A stretch of 64,000 bases of DNA from Emydura subglobosa (taxonomy: Eukaryota; Chordata; Testudines; Chelidae), in assembly GCA_007922225.1 (NCBI GenBank), contig ML679960.1, forward strand, positions 2,308,032 to 2,372,031, read 5' to 3'. A model generated the notes under the pieces. The model worked only from the letters and a program-made list of their open reading frames with translations. It was not told the DNA's origin and made no database searches. The position numbers and the translations under genes were made by a program. Position 1 is the first letter of the stretch. Each line of letters begins with the position of its first letter. This document shows positions 24,885 to 35,975 of this stretch, piece after piece.

Positions 24885-25444
24885 GCCATGAGCTAATTCA
24901 GTTCAAACTAAATGGAAGGATAAACAAGAATGGATCTGTGACTAGGGTTTTTGACTTCAAAAGGGCTAACTTTAAAAAATTAGGTTTTTTTAAAAAAAAT
25001 TTAAAAATTAGTTGGGGGAGTGGCCTGGACTGAAGAACTCATGAATCTAAAGGTGGAGAAGGCTTGAATTTACTTCAAGTCAAGTTTGCAGGAACTATCT
25101 GTAGCCTGCATCCCAAAGAAGGGGAAAAAATTCATAGGCAAGAGTTGTAGACCAAGCTGGATGAGCAAGTATCTCAGACAGGTGATTAAGAGAAAGCAGA
25201 AAGCCTACATGGAGTGGAAGATGGGAGGAATCAGCAAGGAAAGCTATCTCTTGGAGGTCAGAGCATGTAGAGATAAAGTGAGAAATGCCAAAAGCCAAGT
25301 AGAATTGGACCTTGCAAAGGGAATTAAAACCAATAGTAAAAGGTGCTATAGAAATATAAATAGGAAGAAAACAAAGAAAGAAGAAGCGGGACCTCTAAGC
25401 ACTGAGGATGGGGTGGGGCCTGTTAATTTGACCTCAGTAGCATG
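24885..25444 (+). pseudogene. CR1 ORF2 linker between endonuclease and RT
   Basis: The stretch matches the basic linker of CR1 ORF2, with readings such as RPSWMSKYL, LRQVIKRKQKAYMEWKMG, VRACRDKVRNAKSQVELDLA and NRKKTKKEEAGPLSTEDG. It is cut at 25444 by the retrovirus-like element and continues into RT after 34854. Confidence 0.75.
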
Positions 25445-26215
25445 TGTTGCAAGGCACTTGCTATGATCAGTGTAAGTTACCAGCGAGACACAGTACGCCC
25501 GATTTGCAGATCAATAAGTTTTACTGGGCAAGGATTTCTTAGATAGTTAGTTCAATACAAAGCCAAAAATTAGCTACAACATATCCAGACTCACTACACC
25601 CAGAGTTATGTGTTCACTCCAGAGGTTGTATACAGGAATGGCTGTCTTCAGGAGCCCCGCCAGTTGATCAGGCCAACATTATATTCTGCGAAATCAGGTG
25701 GTGATGAAGCGCACTCTTTTGTCTGGGTGGTGGCTTTTTATACCCTTTTTTACACAACATTCATTCATTCACTTATCTTAGGTGACGTTTTCATGTCCTT
25801 CACTTTCTCTATCCTTCATTGTAAGTAATATTTGTGTTCTCATGTTCTCACCGTGATAAATTGAGGCAAAACAACATCTGGCAGTGGGAAATGTGGTGGG
25901 AAAAGTCACCTCAAATGGTGGGAAAGAGCACCCTTTTAAAAAATGTATAAACTCTTGTCCTTGTTCATCTTTATCTATGTGCAGCTGCAAACTAACAAGC
26001 TATGTGCTATGTTGTGCCAAACCCATATTAGTTATTATTTGCTGTAGTGTGCAGAAACTGAGGCACCACAAGGTTACTCAGCAATCTCTTGATCTCTGTC
26101 AAATGTAAAAAGCAGTCAGGCTGCTGAGGTGTTAGGTCTGAAACAATGGTCAAGTACTCTCACCAGTGGTCAAGCAATCTGGTCAAGCAACTCAGGCCAG
26201 GCTAGGCCTCCAACA
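25445..26215 (-). repeat. 3' LTR of the retrovirus-like element (771 bp)
   Basis: It aligns with 34121-34854, by eye at roughly 90% identity or slightly better. It carries an extra segment of about 30 bp near 25610-25640 that the other LTR lacks. The TATA-like GTATAAAAAG is kept (complement near 25734-25743). The divergence between the two LTRs implies an old insertion. Confidence 0.85.
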
Positions 26216-26230
26216 ATCCCCCTCATTGGT
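26216..26230 (-). other. Polypurine tract of the retrovirus-like element
   Basis: On the minus strand, AATGAGGGGGAT lies directly before the TGTTGG start of the 3' LTR. This is where retroviruses place the plus-strand primer tract. Confidence 0.6.
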
Positions 26231-26239
26231 AGCTATCAT

Positions 26240-27200
26240 GCTCTTACAACAGTCCACCACTTTTGACACATACCTCTGGCATTGGGTCAAGGCACCTCAT
26301 CGGAGGTCTGAGTGTTAATAGTCTTCTTGCCGGCAGGGTACATCACAGAGCATTATACCACTTGTACTCGGGGATCCTCCAAGCTCTGGAGTTGTGCCAA
26401 GGACTTTTTGTTCCACCAAAAGAGTCCCACTGCAGCTGCTATAGAGACCACTTGCAACAAACATATCATTACAATGGAATGTAATGCCAAATTTAAAATC
26501 CCTGTTGCAGTAAGGGACCATCCCAACATGGTTTCCCACCAGCTATGGCTTGTAGCAGCCATTGTAGTGTCCAGAACTTTAATTACTTTAAGCCATCGTG
26601 TCTGACTATCAAATTTACAGTTTTCAGTTGTTCCTGAACATGTGTAAGCAGGGTTATTATTTTCAGGTGTGTTAGCATGTGTTGTACCAGATCAGTCTTG
26701 ACTCCCAATATCACAGACTGAACTTCTTCTACTATATTAATATCTGTTACCAATAACTCTAAATACAATTTTTGATTCTGTATATACTACATCACGCAAT
26801 TTCAGTACAGCAATATTACAATAACATTTGTTCTGTGCAGGGTTGACAACTTTTTTGTAAATTTCATTGATTACAACTTGGGTACATTGCATACGTACAC
26901 AAATACAACTTTGTCCAATATAAACAACGTAGAATTAATACTGTTGTTAATTAACAAGGCATATTGATAATTCCATATTCCTGACTCATCTCTGTTACAA
27001 GAGTGGTCGAATTGTATCAATGGTTCTTCACAAATACTGAGCTCAGTAGGCCACAACACTCCGGTCTTATATTAATGTGGCAGAGGTGCCAATTTATGTG
27101 TTTCTGTTATACGAACATAATGAAAGTCAGCCTTGTTGTAAGTTGTATCAAAAATCGATTAAGACACCACAAAAATACAATAATTTCTTCTTCTCTGGTC
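26240..27200 (-). pseudogene. env remnant, transmembrane-subunit side
   Basis: On the minus strand, 26583-26768 gives a leucine/isoleucine heptad-rich stretch and 26353-26562 gives a hydrophobic segment (LALHSIVMICLLQVVSIAAA) followed by a short tail. This order, just before the polypurine tract and 3' LTR, is that of a retroviral envelope ectodomain and membrane anchor. A cysteine-bearing piece lies at 26871-27059. The frames are disconnected and the gene is broken by a GC-rich insert at 27215. Confidence 0.55.
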
Positions 27201-27214
27201 AGATTTCACATTGT

Positions 27215-28375
27215 AGCAAGACACTGTGGCCTTTCTTGGAGCCTGGGCCTGAGGACCTGCTGGGGAGATCGAGGCCCTGCAAACCAACTACCCTGGGAGC
27301 AGAGGGGCGGGGCCTGGAAAGGAACAGGAGGTCTAAAAGGCTGGCCTAGCAGCTCAGTCCGGGGGAAGCTGCTGCCAGAGAAGGACATTCCTTCCCTGAA
27401 GCTGCGGTCTAGGTCCCGGAGCAGTGCAGACTGACCAGAGCCTCCAAGGCCTGTCCAGGCGGCCGGGCCCTACTAACTGGATCGGGCTACCGGACCTTTG
27501 TGACTGGGAAGGACTGCTGGGCCCTAGTAGCTGGGAAGAGCTACCCGAGGCCACTGAATGGGAGCAACCCCCTGAGGCCGGCCCTGACCTAGCGGAGCTG
27601 TCCATTGCCACTGGAGCTGCCTGAGCCTGGTGTTCCGGAGGATCCATCGGGACCCTGGGACCTGGAGGAGCTGCTGTCTGCTGACAACCCCAAGGAGTTC
27701 CCGGACCTGCCACCAGCCGACGATGCGGGATTAGTAGGACTTCTACTCGCCATCTACCCTGAAGAGTCGGAGGAGGATGCCTGGCTTCAGGTACCTGGGT
27801 AGAGGGTGGGAGGAAGAAGCCCAGGGGCAACCGACTACAGTTAGGCTGAGCTTACGCTCGAACCGGTCTCAGCGTGTTGCAGCTGGAGCCCTGCTGAGAC
27901 AGTGGTAGAGTCTCTTTGCCACTGATAGGGCCCTGGGCTGGGACGCAGTGGAGTCGGGTGGGCCTGCGTCCCCCTGCCCCTTTCCCTAGCCACCCCGGGA
28001 GTGCTTGTCCCCTCAGATCTATTGCTGCCGAGGATACTGAGCCGGAGGACTATAGACTCCTTGCCAGCCCCACCTGCCTAAGGGTCGGGGGCTACAGACC
28101 ACTTTGGCTGCCCCGCCCTGCTTGAGGGCTGGGGGCTACCAACTACTTTGGCCTGTCCCCGTCCAGCTTGAGGACTGGGAGTTACAGACTGCTTTAGCCA
28201 GCCCGCTTGGGACTGGGGGGCCATAAACTACTTGTCAGCTCTGCCCCGCCCAGAGGCTGAGGGCTAAAGACTCACCACACGCTAGCTTTTTCCCGTCGTA
28301 GACCAAGATGCTGTAGCCTTCCTCAGAGTCTGTGTCTGAGGAACAGCTGCAACGCCCCTGCTGGGCTGGGCCGCA
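27215..28375 (+). mobile_element. GC-rich insert inside the retrovirus-like env region
   Basis: Composition changes sharply from AT-rich to GC-rich at about 27215 and back at about 28375. The block is full of CTGGGA/GGAGGAGCTG-like runs and a repeated phrase (GAGGGCTGGGGGCTAC, GAGGACTGGGAGTTAC) from 28080 to 28270. Short plus-strand frames at 27424-27624 and 27605-27802 are proline, glutamate and leucine rich but match nothing I know. It resembles an LTR or 5' region of another retroelement; identity is unresolved. Confidence 0.45.
28078..28275 (+). repeat. Imperfect tandem units within the GC-rich insert
   Basis: Four or so units of about 50-60 bp share the phrase (G)AGG-x-CTGGG-GGCTAC-A-(A/G)ACTACTTTGGC(C/T). 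Starts fall near 28080, 28122, 28170 and 28205. This looks like a short, diverged tandem array. Confidence 0.5.
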
Positions 28376-28379
28376 TGCC

Positions 28380-28880
28380 TACACACATATACAAATGAAT
28401 TAAATGATCTGGGCCAGCTTCTTGTTGAGGGATACTACTTTTAGTGACTTTTATCATGAGTTGCCCTTCAAAATTACAGAAAACAATTATATTAAGCTTC
28501 AAAGCATTTTCCCCAGCCACACAGTAGTGGAAAGGGGTACCATCCCGCAGGATTTATCTGGGGTTGCGTGATCTGTTCCTGTTTACACCAACAGAACACC
28601 AACAGTACGCAAACAATGACCATAAGAGCAAGAGCAATACACCATGGTTTAAATTTTTTATATTGCATCTCTTGATTCCGTGCTATCGTGGATCTTGTGT
28701 GACGACAGTATATCTACAAAAACAAAACAAAAAACCCAAAAGGTTTGGGATCTATTGATTCCATTAGTATTGTTGCTTTATATATACATTATTTACATAT
28801 AATTAACCCACTTCTGTGTTTTCCATCGACCTCCAAAATTGATGGGTACTATAGAGGAGTTATATTATCAGTCTTCCCGT
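28380..28880 (-). pseudogene. Possible upstream env or pol/env junction sequence
   Basis: This AT-rich stretch lies between the RNase H remnant and the GC-rich insert, with a short minus-strand frame at 28323-28520. By position it should hold integrase or the start of env. I recognise neither with confidence. Confidence 0.3.
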
Positions 28881-28887
28881 CTGGATA

Positions 28888-29545
28888 TCATACTGCTGTA
28901 TACCCTGTCTTGAGAGATTGTTGGACAGTGTATGAGGATCCATCTACAAACCAGATTGCTTGGTTTTTAAGCAGGGTTTCTATTGCTTCCCAGCTATTCA
29001 CAGCTTTAGATGAATTGGGAATATTTGGTTCCATCTGGGGAAGGGGACAGTCATGTTCAGCATCCTCAGTTATTAGGGCATATGGAGCACAGTTGGAAAC
29101 TGTAGGTGACTGAACTTCCATATTCTATTCATCAAGGCTATAGTCCATTTAGCCAATCTAGGTCTGGATACATGTCCCTCTCTGATCTTTCTGGTCATTA
29201 TATATTTAATTGGAGTGTGGACTGTCCTTAAAATTACTGAAGCAGAGCTAGTTAAATATTGCCAATTCTCCAAAGCCCACACCAATGCTAGCATTTCTTT
29301 TTCATAGGGAGCGAAGGCAACTTTTGGTCCTTCCAATACTCAGGTTTTTGACAAGAGGGCCCCTCTTGGTTTAAGATAGCATCTATTTTTTGCAGGGAAG
29401 GAGCTAGCTGCGACATAAAAGTCTTAGTGTCATCAGGGTATACTAATGCAGGAGCGGAGGTCACCGCTTGTTTCAGCTTTAATAAAGCCTGATTATGTTC
29501 TGGCCCCCACTTCCAGGACATGCAGCGATCTGAAAAACAAAACAT
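28888..29545 (-). pseudogene. pol remnant: RT connection and RNase H
   Basis: Minus-strand pieces read, in order, TSAPALVYPDDTKTF (29288-29545), YEKEMLALVWALENWQYL and KYIMTRKIREG (29073-29336), and WFVDGSSY...TGYTAV (28888-29121). These match the connection and RNase H region of retroviral pol; D in FVDGSSY would be the first RNase H catalytic residue. Frames change between pieces. The upstream RT fingers and palm and the downstream integrase are not recognisable. Confidence 0.7.
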
Positions 29546-29549
29546 AACC

Positions 29550-31100
29550 TAGTGTGGCTCTTTTTGGAACCCTAATAGGATTTTAACTAAGTATTATATT
29601 TGTTTTCATTTTTTTAACCCTTTGTACAATATACACTACATTTTTTTTAAATGCACCTTACTTTTAAATTTTAGAAATTAATTTTTATACAAAGTGTAAT
29701 TGTTTATTTTGTGCTTACAGAGTTTTTATGTACCCTTATCAAAGTGATAGTTTGATTACTTAGAGCCACTTTAAGGCTCAGTGTTTTTAACATTGCTTTC
29801 CTTGTGCATTGTCTTAGCTTTTTTTCCCCTAAAATCCAGAATTTGTTTTTACTATTTTGGTTCTGGCTATCTCTGCCACAGCCATGACCATGTCCTCTTG
29901 TTTTTAAACAGATATTGAACATTATAAATTACTGAGCTACCCCAAGGGTTAAATGCCTAATAACAAAGCCAAGCAACACTAGCTATCTGGGTTTGGCACA
30001 AAGTGTTTATAATTTTATTTTTAACTTTAAATAAAAAAATTAAAATGGGCATGTAGTGGAATATACACACACACATATATACACACACTATATATATGTA
30101 TATATATATTAATTAAAGAGCCACTCCATTTTAAACATACAAAATAAGGTTCCACAAAACAAAAGTGTCAGTGTCAGGTCCTTAAAAGCTTACATAATTA
30201 CACAAAAACATTTACATTTATAATATTTTTTTATTAAACAACTCCAGTTGTTTTTACACAACTGTATCCAGATTACATTCTCATTTTGTACATTCAGACA
30301 CAGTTAAGTTTTGGTGGAAACCCCTTATTTTCCTTTTTGTGATTTTGACTAAATTGTCTAGTAGCCAAACGATTCAAATTAGATAGTCTTTTTTCCTGCT
30401 AATCGTTTACAATTAATTGTTTACAAACAATTCCTTCCGAAAAAGGGCCCATTTTCCTTCAGAATAGCTGTATAGGCTCCTGGGGACAAAAACGTGGTAG
30501 GTAGCCACTACCTGACCCCCTTGTATAATTTGTCTAACTATAGAGGGTTCCACCCAATGTGACTGTACTGAGTTATACATATAGTTACTTTACTGGATGT
30601 TATTAAACCAAAAATTCTCTTTTTTTATAACACTGTCACCATTTTAACATTTCCACAACTGTCATCTTTTAACATTTCCACAACTCTCAACTGTTTAATT
30701 CTGTTCAACCCCTGCAGTATTAATTTCTACAAAAACTACTTTTAACTCTTCTCTTTTCCTTTAAATCACTTACTTTTGCTTTCAGTTTACTATATCTTAG
30801 CTTTATTATATTATTCTTTGCTGCCTTCATTTTAATGTTTCACTGGGAACATAGTTTTGTGATCTGAAATTCTTCATTCTCTCACTCAGAATGCTGTATT
30901 TATCAGCCACTGATTTTACAGCTTTACTGAGCTGATTTTTATGCATTTTATTAATTTCTTTAGGTGATGCATTTTGGTTGTAAAACTTAAGACACCAAGT
31001 ACAATCTCTGCAACACAGCTGCCTTAGTCCAAGCTTTGTTTAGATATCCAAAGTTCCCTCCATTAAATTTTAGAAAAACAAAAGTGTGAAGGGGGGAGGG
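29550..31100. other. AT-rich, non-coding stretch where RT would be expected
   Basis: This section of the retrovirus-like interior is unusually AT-rich, with poly-T/A runs and a TA/CA microsatellite at 30061-30110. It contains no RT motif on either strand. A minus-strand reading near 30430-30570 (HWVEPSIVRQII, YHVFVPRSLYSYSEG) may be a retroviral remnant that I cannot place. Confidence 0.5.
30061..30110. repeat. TA/CA microsatellite
   Basis: Mixed ACACAC and ATATAT dinucleotide run. Confidence 0.85.
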
Positions 31101-31127
31101 GAGGTAAATGAGGCGGAAAGCAACGGA

Positions 31128-31445
31128 TTAACCCTGTGAGATCATTTTAAAACACAAGCTAACAGCAACATTCCTTAACATTTCAACTGTGGCTTTAAAA
31201 CAAATCTGGAAGTGGGGCTCCCTGGCCCAGGGCATTTGGAAAGTAGGAGTTGTTGACACATCCACCTGAGTGTGTGGGGGGGAGGGAGGAAGGAAAGAAT
31301 GCCAGCTACCCTTGCACACCATTCTAAGGCTGTTTTTCTTAAAGTGGCCTATTAACCTTTGCTGGTGATTTCCCTTTACAGTGATTGCAGCAGGTATCAA
31401 ATGGTCATCAATCAAAGATATAGTGGCACCAGTATCTATAAGCAT
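31128..31445 (-). pseudogene. Retroviral-type aspartic protease remnant
   Basis: The minus-strand frame opens with MLIDTGATISLIDDHL. The DTGA core with hydrophobic flanks is the catalytic motif of retroviral aspartic proteases. Homology fades after about 45 residues, and the remainder is unlike a protease, so the copy is truncated or frameshifted. It lies downstream of gag on the minus strand, as expected. Confidence 0.7.
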
Positions 31446-31639
31446 ATGCTGTCAGAACATCGCTTGTGCAAAATCTACCCTAATAATGGTTGTCCTCATG
31501 TGTCAGATGTTAAAGGTGCCGCAATTATTGGGGGACGGCAGGACACCCAGCTTCCCTATGCCTCCAGATGTTTCTCCTGTGGAGCTGGGGGCAGTTGACC
31601 CTTGTCAGCATATCGCCCTGGAGTAGGAGACTCCTCCTT

Positions 31640-34000
31640 CTGGCAAATCAGCTCAGCCAAATGTTCATTTGATTTGCTATTAATTTGTGCTTTAAGGGCG
31701 TATAAGAGGGTTTGATTCCACAACATCCAATGTAGTGGATTGACTCCGCGGCCATGCCATCGACCACGGCCTTGCTTGGATTACTAACAAATGATCTTGC
31801 CTCACTGCAGTCAACATTGCCTCCCAAGTCATGCCCTGTAAAGTCAGGGTGCCCAAAGCCACTTTTACTTAGGGAGTAGCCCTTCTGGACAAGATAATCT
31901 ATATCCAGCAGACAACCGTCTCTTAAAAGGGCAACATAAGTTGAATAAGTTAACTTAGGGATCGTGACCAACTGGACCAGCCAGGCAATTATATTCTTGG
32001 AAGTAATACTGCCTAATGATTTTTTAAATGCCTGTATTTGCTCCAGTTTTAACACCTGATTTTACTACGGCAGTGTGGCACGCTGTACCCCACGTACACC
32101 CTTATGGTGTGATTTGTGTATCATTCATGTTCACCCTTATAGTGTAACTGTGTATTGTTTAATGCAAAGTTTCTCATGTAGGTGTTTTTTGGAATGCTCA
32201 TGACATACTGAACATTATTGTTATGATAGTATGCTCCTTGCCATGTTACATGTGTAGGTATGAAACTCTGCTATGCAATATCCTGAAATGTGTGTCTCAC
32301 ATGGCTTGAATAGATCCAGGCAAACACAAAACAGTGGAGAGTTCACGCCTTACAAAGGCATGCATACAGGAACAACAGACTAGATTAAGTATCTGATAAG
32401 GCAATGCTCATTTGACTCAAGTGGAGGAAACCATGCCCACTGAGGGACATGGCCAATCACCTGATCCCAGAGGTGATGAGGAAACCTGTTAAAGTCATGT
32501 TTAAAGGTGTTTTTGTCTCTGCAGCTCTCCCTTGGAATCCATCTCGAAGAAACATCAAGCAACTGACAGACTGCCCACAGGGGAGGGGTGGGGGACATTG
32601 CGGGGGGCTGGCTGAAGGAGTCAGCTCAGCCAGCCTGTGTGGTAAGATAACATCAAAGACTGAAAAGCTACTGGTTAAGTTTAGTTTAGCATGTGATTTC
32701 TTTTATTTCTTCCTGATCAATCTGACTCATATTATTCTGTTTTATAATCACTTAAAATCTTTCTGTACTTAATAAACTTATTTATTTTTTTATCTAAAGC
32801 AGTGAATGTGGTTTGAGTGTGTACGGAGACTTCATTTAGAGTGAGAGTTGGTGCATACCAATTTCTTTGATAAATTGACTAACCAATGAGCTTGAAGAAT
32901 CCAATGGGCAGCACTGAATAGTGTAAAATGGCCGTTCCTAGGGTTGCATCTGGGATGTTGGCTGGGGGTCACACCATTGCATAATCCCACGAGTGATTGG
33001 CCAGAAACACTCATTCACTGGGTCAGGGACTGCTGGCTTGCAGGTGGCTGGGTGTGGGCTGACTCAGGAGTGGGGGTCCACGCAGCGAGGCTAGTGCAAG
33101 ATGGCCCCAGGAGTGGGAAGATTGGGGTGACACAGCGATATACCAGTCCAGATTGCAGAGGGTAATGTCACAGGTGGTAATATCAACAGCCTCTTGTTCC
33201 TCCGCCTCCTCCTTTGCTTCCCCTTGATAAGTGGGGCCATAGGTGCTGTTTCCCCTTTAAGGTGTTTCACCAAGAATGAAGCAAAGGGGGAAGGGAGTCT
33301 GAAGCTTTGCTCAGACCAAGTGCAAGTCCCAAACCTCCTTACTTCCCAGCTGTTTATCATTCTCATAATCATAATAAGGGAGATACCCATCTACTTCTTC
33401 CCCAACACTGTCTAAATCTCTATCCCCCCCCCCATGGCAGCAATAATTCCCGGAGCGGCTGCAAGCCACTGTGCACACGGGAAAAACTTTTGCCGACAGA
33501 CTGCATATGGCCCCCACTCTTACGTGAGTCCCCTTTTTTCTGCTCCATCATTACTCGAACGGCAGCCTGTGCATCTTTGCACTTTGTTTTCCAGATATGA
33601 GCTTTATCTTGCCACTACATTGCAGTGCGTTATAGCAGACTCATGCTGCACCTTCCAGTATTGAGTCTGATTTTGGCTCTTGTGTCTGCAGCTTGCTCTG
33701 TTTTTTGGCAGACTTTCCTACTTCCTTATTTAACGGCTTGCAAGCCATAAGGAGTCCATGCGGAATAGCCAGGCACTTTTTCTTATGATTTGGCAATGGC
33801 TTTGTTTTCACATACTGATCCCACTGAAGCATTAACTCTTTAAATGCCATTTTACCCATAAACGCTCCACTTGACCATGGGTTTTTCCCAGGTCATCTAT
33901 AAAAAGCTTCCATATCTGAGATTGGTTATAATTTAAGGAGGAGGGGGGTTATCACTTCTCGGTCACTCCTCTTCCCAAAGCCCATTTACACAACTTCGTG
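31640..34000 (-). pseudogene. gag-region remnants of the retrovirus-like element
   Basis: Minus-strand open pieces occur at 33641-33859, 33311-33517, 33091-33390 and 31648-32055, between the 5' LTR and the protease. Position and a basic arginine/lysine-rich stretch suggest gag, but I see no zinc knuckle and no diagnostic capsid motif. The region is split by a probable nested LTR at 32074-33172. The piece at 33641-33859 is clearly homologous to 57470-57600, so it belongs to a repeated family. Confidence 0.55.
32074..33172. mobile_element. Probable nested solo LTR (about 1.1 kb) in the gag region
   Basis: The block starts TGTGGCACGC and ends ATGTCACA, so it has TG...CA ends with matching TGTG/CACA tips. 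It separates two stretches of the gag region and carries an AATAAA near 32769 on the plus strand. The flanks CGGCAG and GGTGGT do not form a clean target duplication, so the exact borders are uncertain. Confidence 0.5.
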
Positions 34001-34097
34001 GAGAACCATTTCAAATAGGTTGCAAACTTTCCGAAACATAGTGAAGAGAAAGTCTTCACATGTATGCCCTAAAGACCATCTTACACACACATGATCT

Positions 34098-34118
34098 GCC
34101 CACCCAGCAAGGATGCCA
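34098..34118 (-). other. Possible primer-binding site, tRNA-Asn-like
   Basis: Two bases inside the 5' LTR, the minus strand reads TGGCATCCTTGCTGGGTGGG. It starts with the required TGG. It fits the 3' end of vertebrate tRNA-Asn (as recalled) except for a 3-base insertion and one transition. No other tRNA I can recall fits better. Confidence 0.35.
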
Positions 34119-34120
34119 AT

Positions 34121-34854
34121 TGTTGCAGGGCACTTGCTATGATCAGTGTAAGTTACCAGTGAGACATGGTGCGCCTGATTTGCAGATCAATAAGGTTTAA
34201 TGCACAAGGATTTCTTAGATAGTTAGTTCAATACAAAGCCAAAAATTAACTACAACATATCCAGACTCACTACACCCAAGGAGTTATGTGTTCACTCCAG
34301 GAGCCCCGCCAGGTGATCAGGCCAGCAGCATTTCCTGTCAAATCAGGTGGTGATGAAGCGCGCTTTTTTGTCTGGGTGGTGGCTTTTTATACCCTTTTTT
34401 ACACAACATTCATTCATTCACTTATCTTAGGTGATGTTTTCATGTCCTTCACTTTCTCTATCCTTCATTGTTAGTAATAAGTAGTTTGCATTGTGATAAA
34501 TTGAGGCAAAACAACATTTGGCAGTGGGAGAGGTAGTGGGAAAAATCACTCCAAATGGTGGGAAAGAGCACCTCTTAACATAAAATGTATAAACTGTCTT
34601 TGTTCATCTTTATCTATGTGCAGCTGCAAACTAACAAGCTATGTGCTATGTTGTGCCAAACCCATGTTAGTTATTATTTGCTGTAGTGTGCAGAAACTGA
34701 GGCACCACAAGGTTACTCAGCACTCTGTTTGTCTCTGCGAAATGTAAAAAGCAGCCAGGGTGCTGAGGCAGTAGGCCTCAAACCGTGGTCAAGCAATCTC
34801 ACCCGTGGTCAAGCAAATTAGTCGAGCAACTCAGGCTAGGCTAGGCCTCCAACA
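34121..34854 (-). repeat. 5' LTR of the retrovirus-like element (734 bp)
   Basis: Read on the minus strand it begins TGTTGGAGGCCTAGCC and ends GCCCTGCAACA. It contains GGGTATAAAAAG (plus-strand complement near 34386-34397) as a TATA box and an ATTAAA-type polyadenylation signal near 34197-34202. It aligns with the other LTR over its full length apart from an indel of about 30 bp. Confidence 0.85.
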
Positions 34855-35975
34855 GTATGTAAGGTCTTGGAAAAACTTTTGAAAGAGAAAGTAGTTAAGG
34901 ACATCAGGGTTAATGGTAATTGGGACAAAATACATGGCTTTATATAAGGTAGATTGTGCCAGACCAACCTGATCTCCTTTTTTGAAAAGATAATAGAATT
35001 TTTAGACAAAGGGAATGCAGTGGACCTAATTTACCTAGATTTCAGTAAGGCATTTGATGTGGTTCCACATGGGAATTATTAGTTAAATTGGAAAAGATGG
35101 GGATTAATACGAGAATTGAAAGGTGGATAAGGAACTCGTTAATGGGGAGACTACAACAGGTCAGTCTGAGAGGTGAACTGTCAGGCTGGAGGAAGGTTAT
35201 TAGTGGAGTTCCTCAGGGATCAGTCTTGGGACAAATCTTATTTAACCTTTTTATTACTGACCTTGGCACAAAAAGTGGGAATGTGCTAATAAAGTTTGCG
35301 AATGACACAAAGTTGGGAGGTATTGCCAATACAGAGAAGGATCGGGCTATCATACAAGAAGATCTGGATTACCTTGTAAATTGGAGAAATAGAAATAGGA
35401 TAAAATGTAATAGTGGAAATGCCAGGTCATGCATAAAAACTAATAAGAATTTTTACTATAAGCTGGGGGTGCATCAGTTGGAAGTGACAGAGGAGAAGAA
35501 GAATCTGGGCATATTGGTTGCACACAGGATGACTATGAGCCACCAATGTGATGTGGCCATGAAAAAAGCTAATGCGGTCCTAGGATGCATCAGATGAGGT
35601 ATTTCCAGTAGAGATAGGATGGCATTAGTACTATTATACAAGGCACTGGTGAGACCTCATCTGGAATATTGTGTGCAGTTCTGGTCTCCCATGTTTAAGA
35701 AAGAAGAATTCAAACTGAAACAGGTGCAGAGAAGGGCCACTAGGATGATCCACCAAATGGAAAACCTGCCTTGTGAGAGGCGACTAAAAGAGCTTGTCTT
35801 GGTTAGCCTAACCAAAAGAAGGTTGAGGGGATATCTGATTGCTCTCTATAAATATATCAGAGGGATAAGTACCAGGACGGGAGATGAATTATTTAAATTC
35901 AGTACCAATGTGGACACAAGAACAAATGGATATAAACTAGCCATCAGGAAGTTTGAATTAGACAAAGGTTTCTAA
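34855..35975 (+). pseudogene. CR1 ORF2 reverse transcriptase and C-terminus
   Basis: Reverse-transcriptase signatures are plain: LIYLDFSKAFDVVPH near 35030, SGVPQGSVLG near 35197-35226 and the catalytic-loop region FANDTKLGG at 35295-35321. The canonical F-A-D-D is F-A-N-D here, so the site is damaged. The C-terminal region from 35619 ([38 protein letters not shown]) is intact over 118 codons. Stops lie at about 35080 and 35596. Confidence 0.85.

Larger units (their letters stand above)
25445..34854 (-). mobile_element. Endogenous retrovirus-like element, both LTRs present, degraded
   Basis: Two related LTRs (25445-26215 and 34121-34854) bound a 7.9-kb interior read on the minus strand in the order gag, protease, RNase H, env. 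The LTR ends are TG...CA. The host flanks are GCATG (25440-25444) and GTATG (34855-34859), a likely 5-bp target duplication with one change. A purine tract and a possible primer-binding site sit at the expected places. The interior has stops throughout, little or no recognisable RT or integrase, and at least two further insertions (27215-28375, 32074-33172). It lies inside CR1 ORF2 and cannot be active. The retroviral class is not resolved. Confidence 0.85.

Noticed and set aside
27354..27830. Proline-rich proteins in the GC-rich insert (both strands)
   Set aside because: No recognisable domain, opposite frames are open at once, and the block is a probable retroelement insert.
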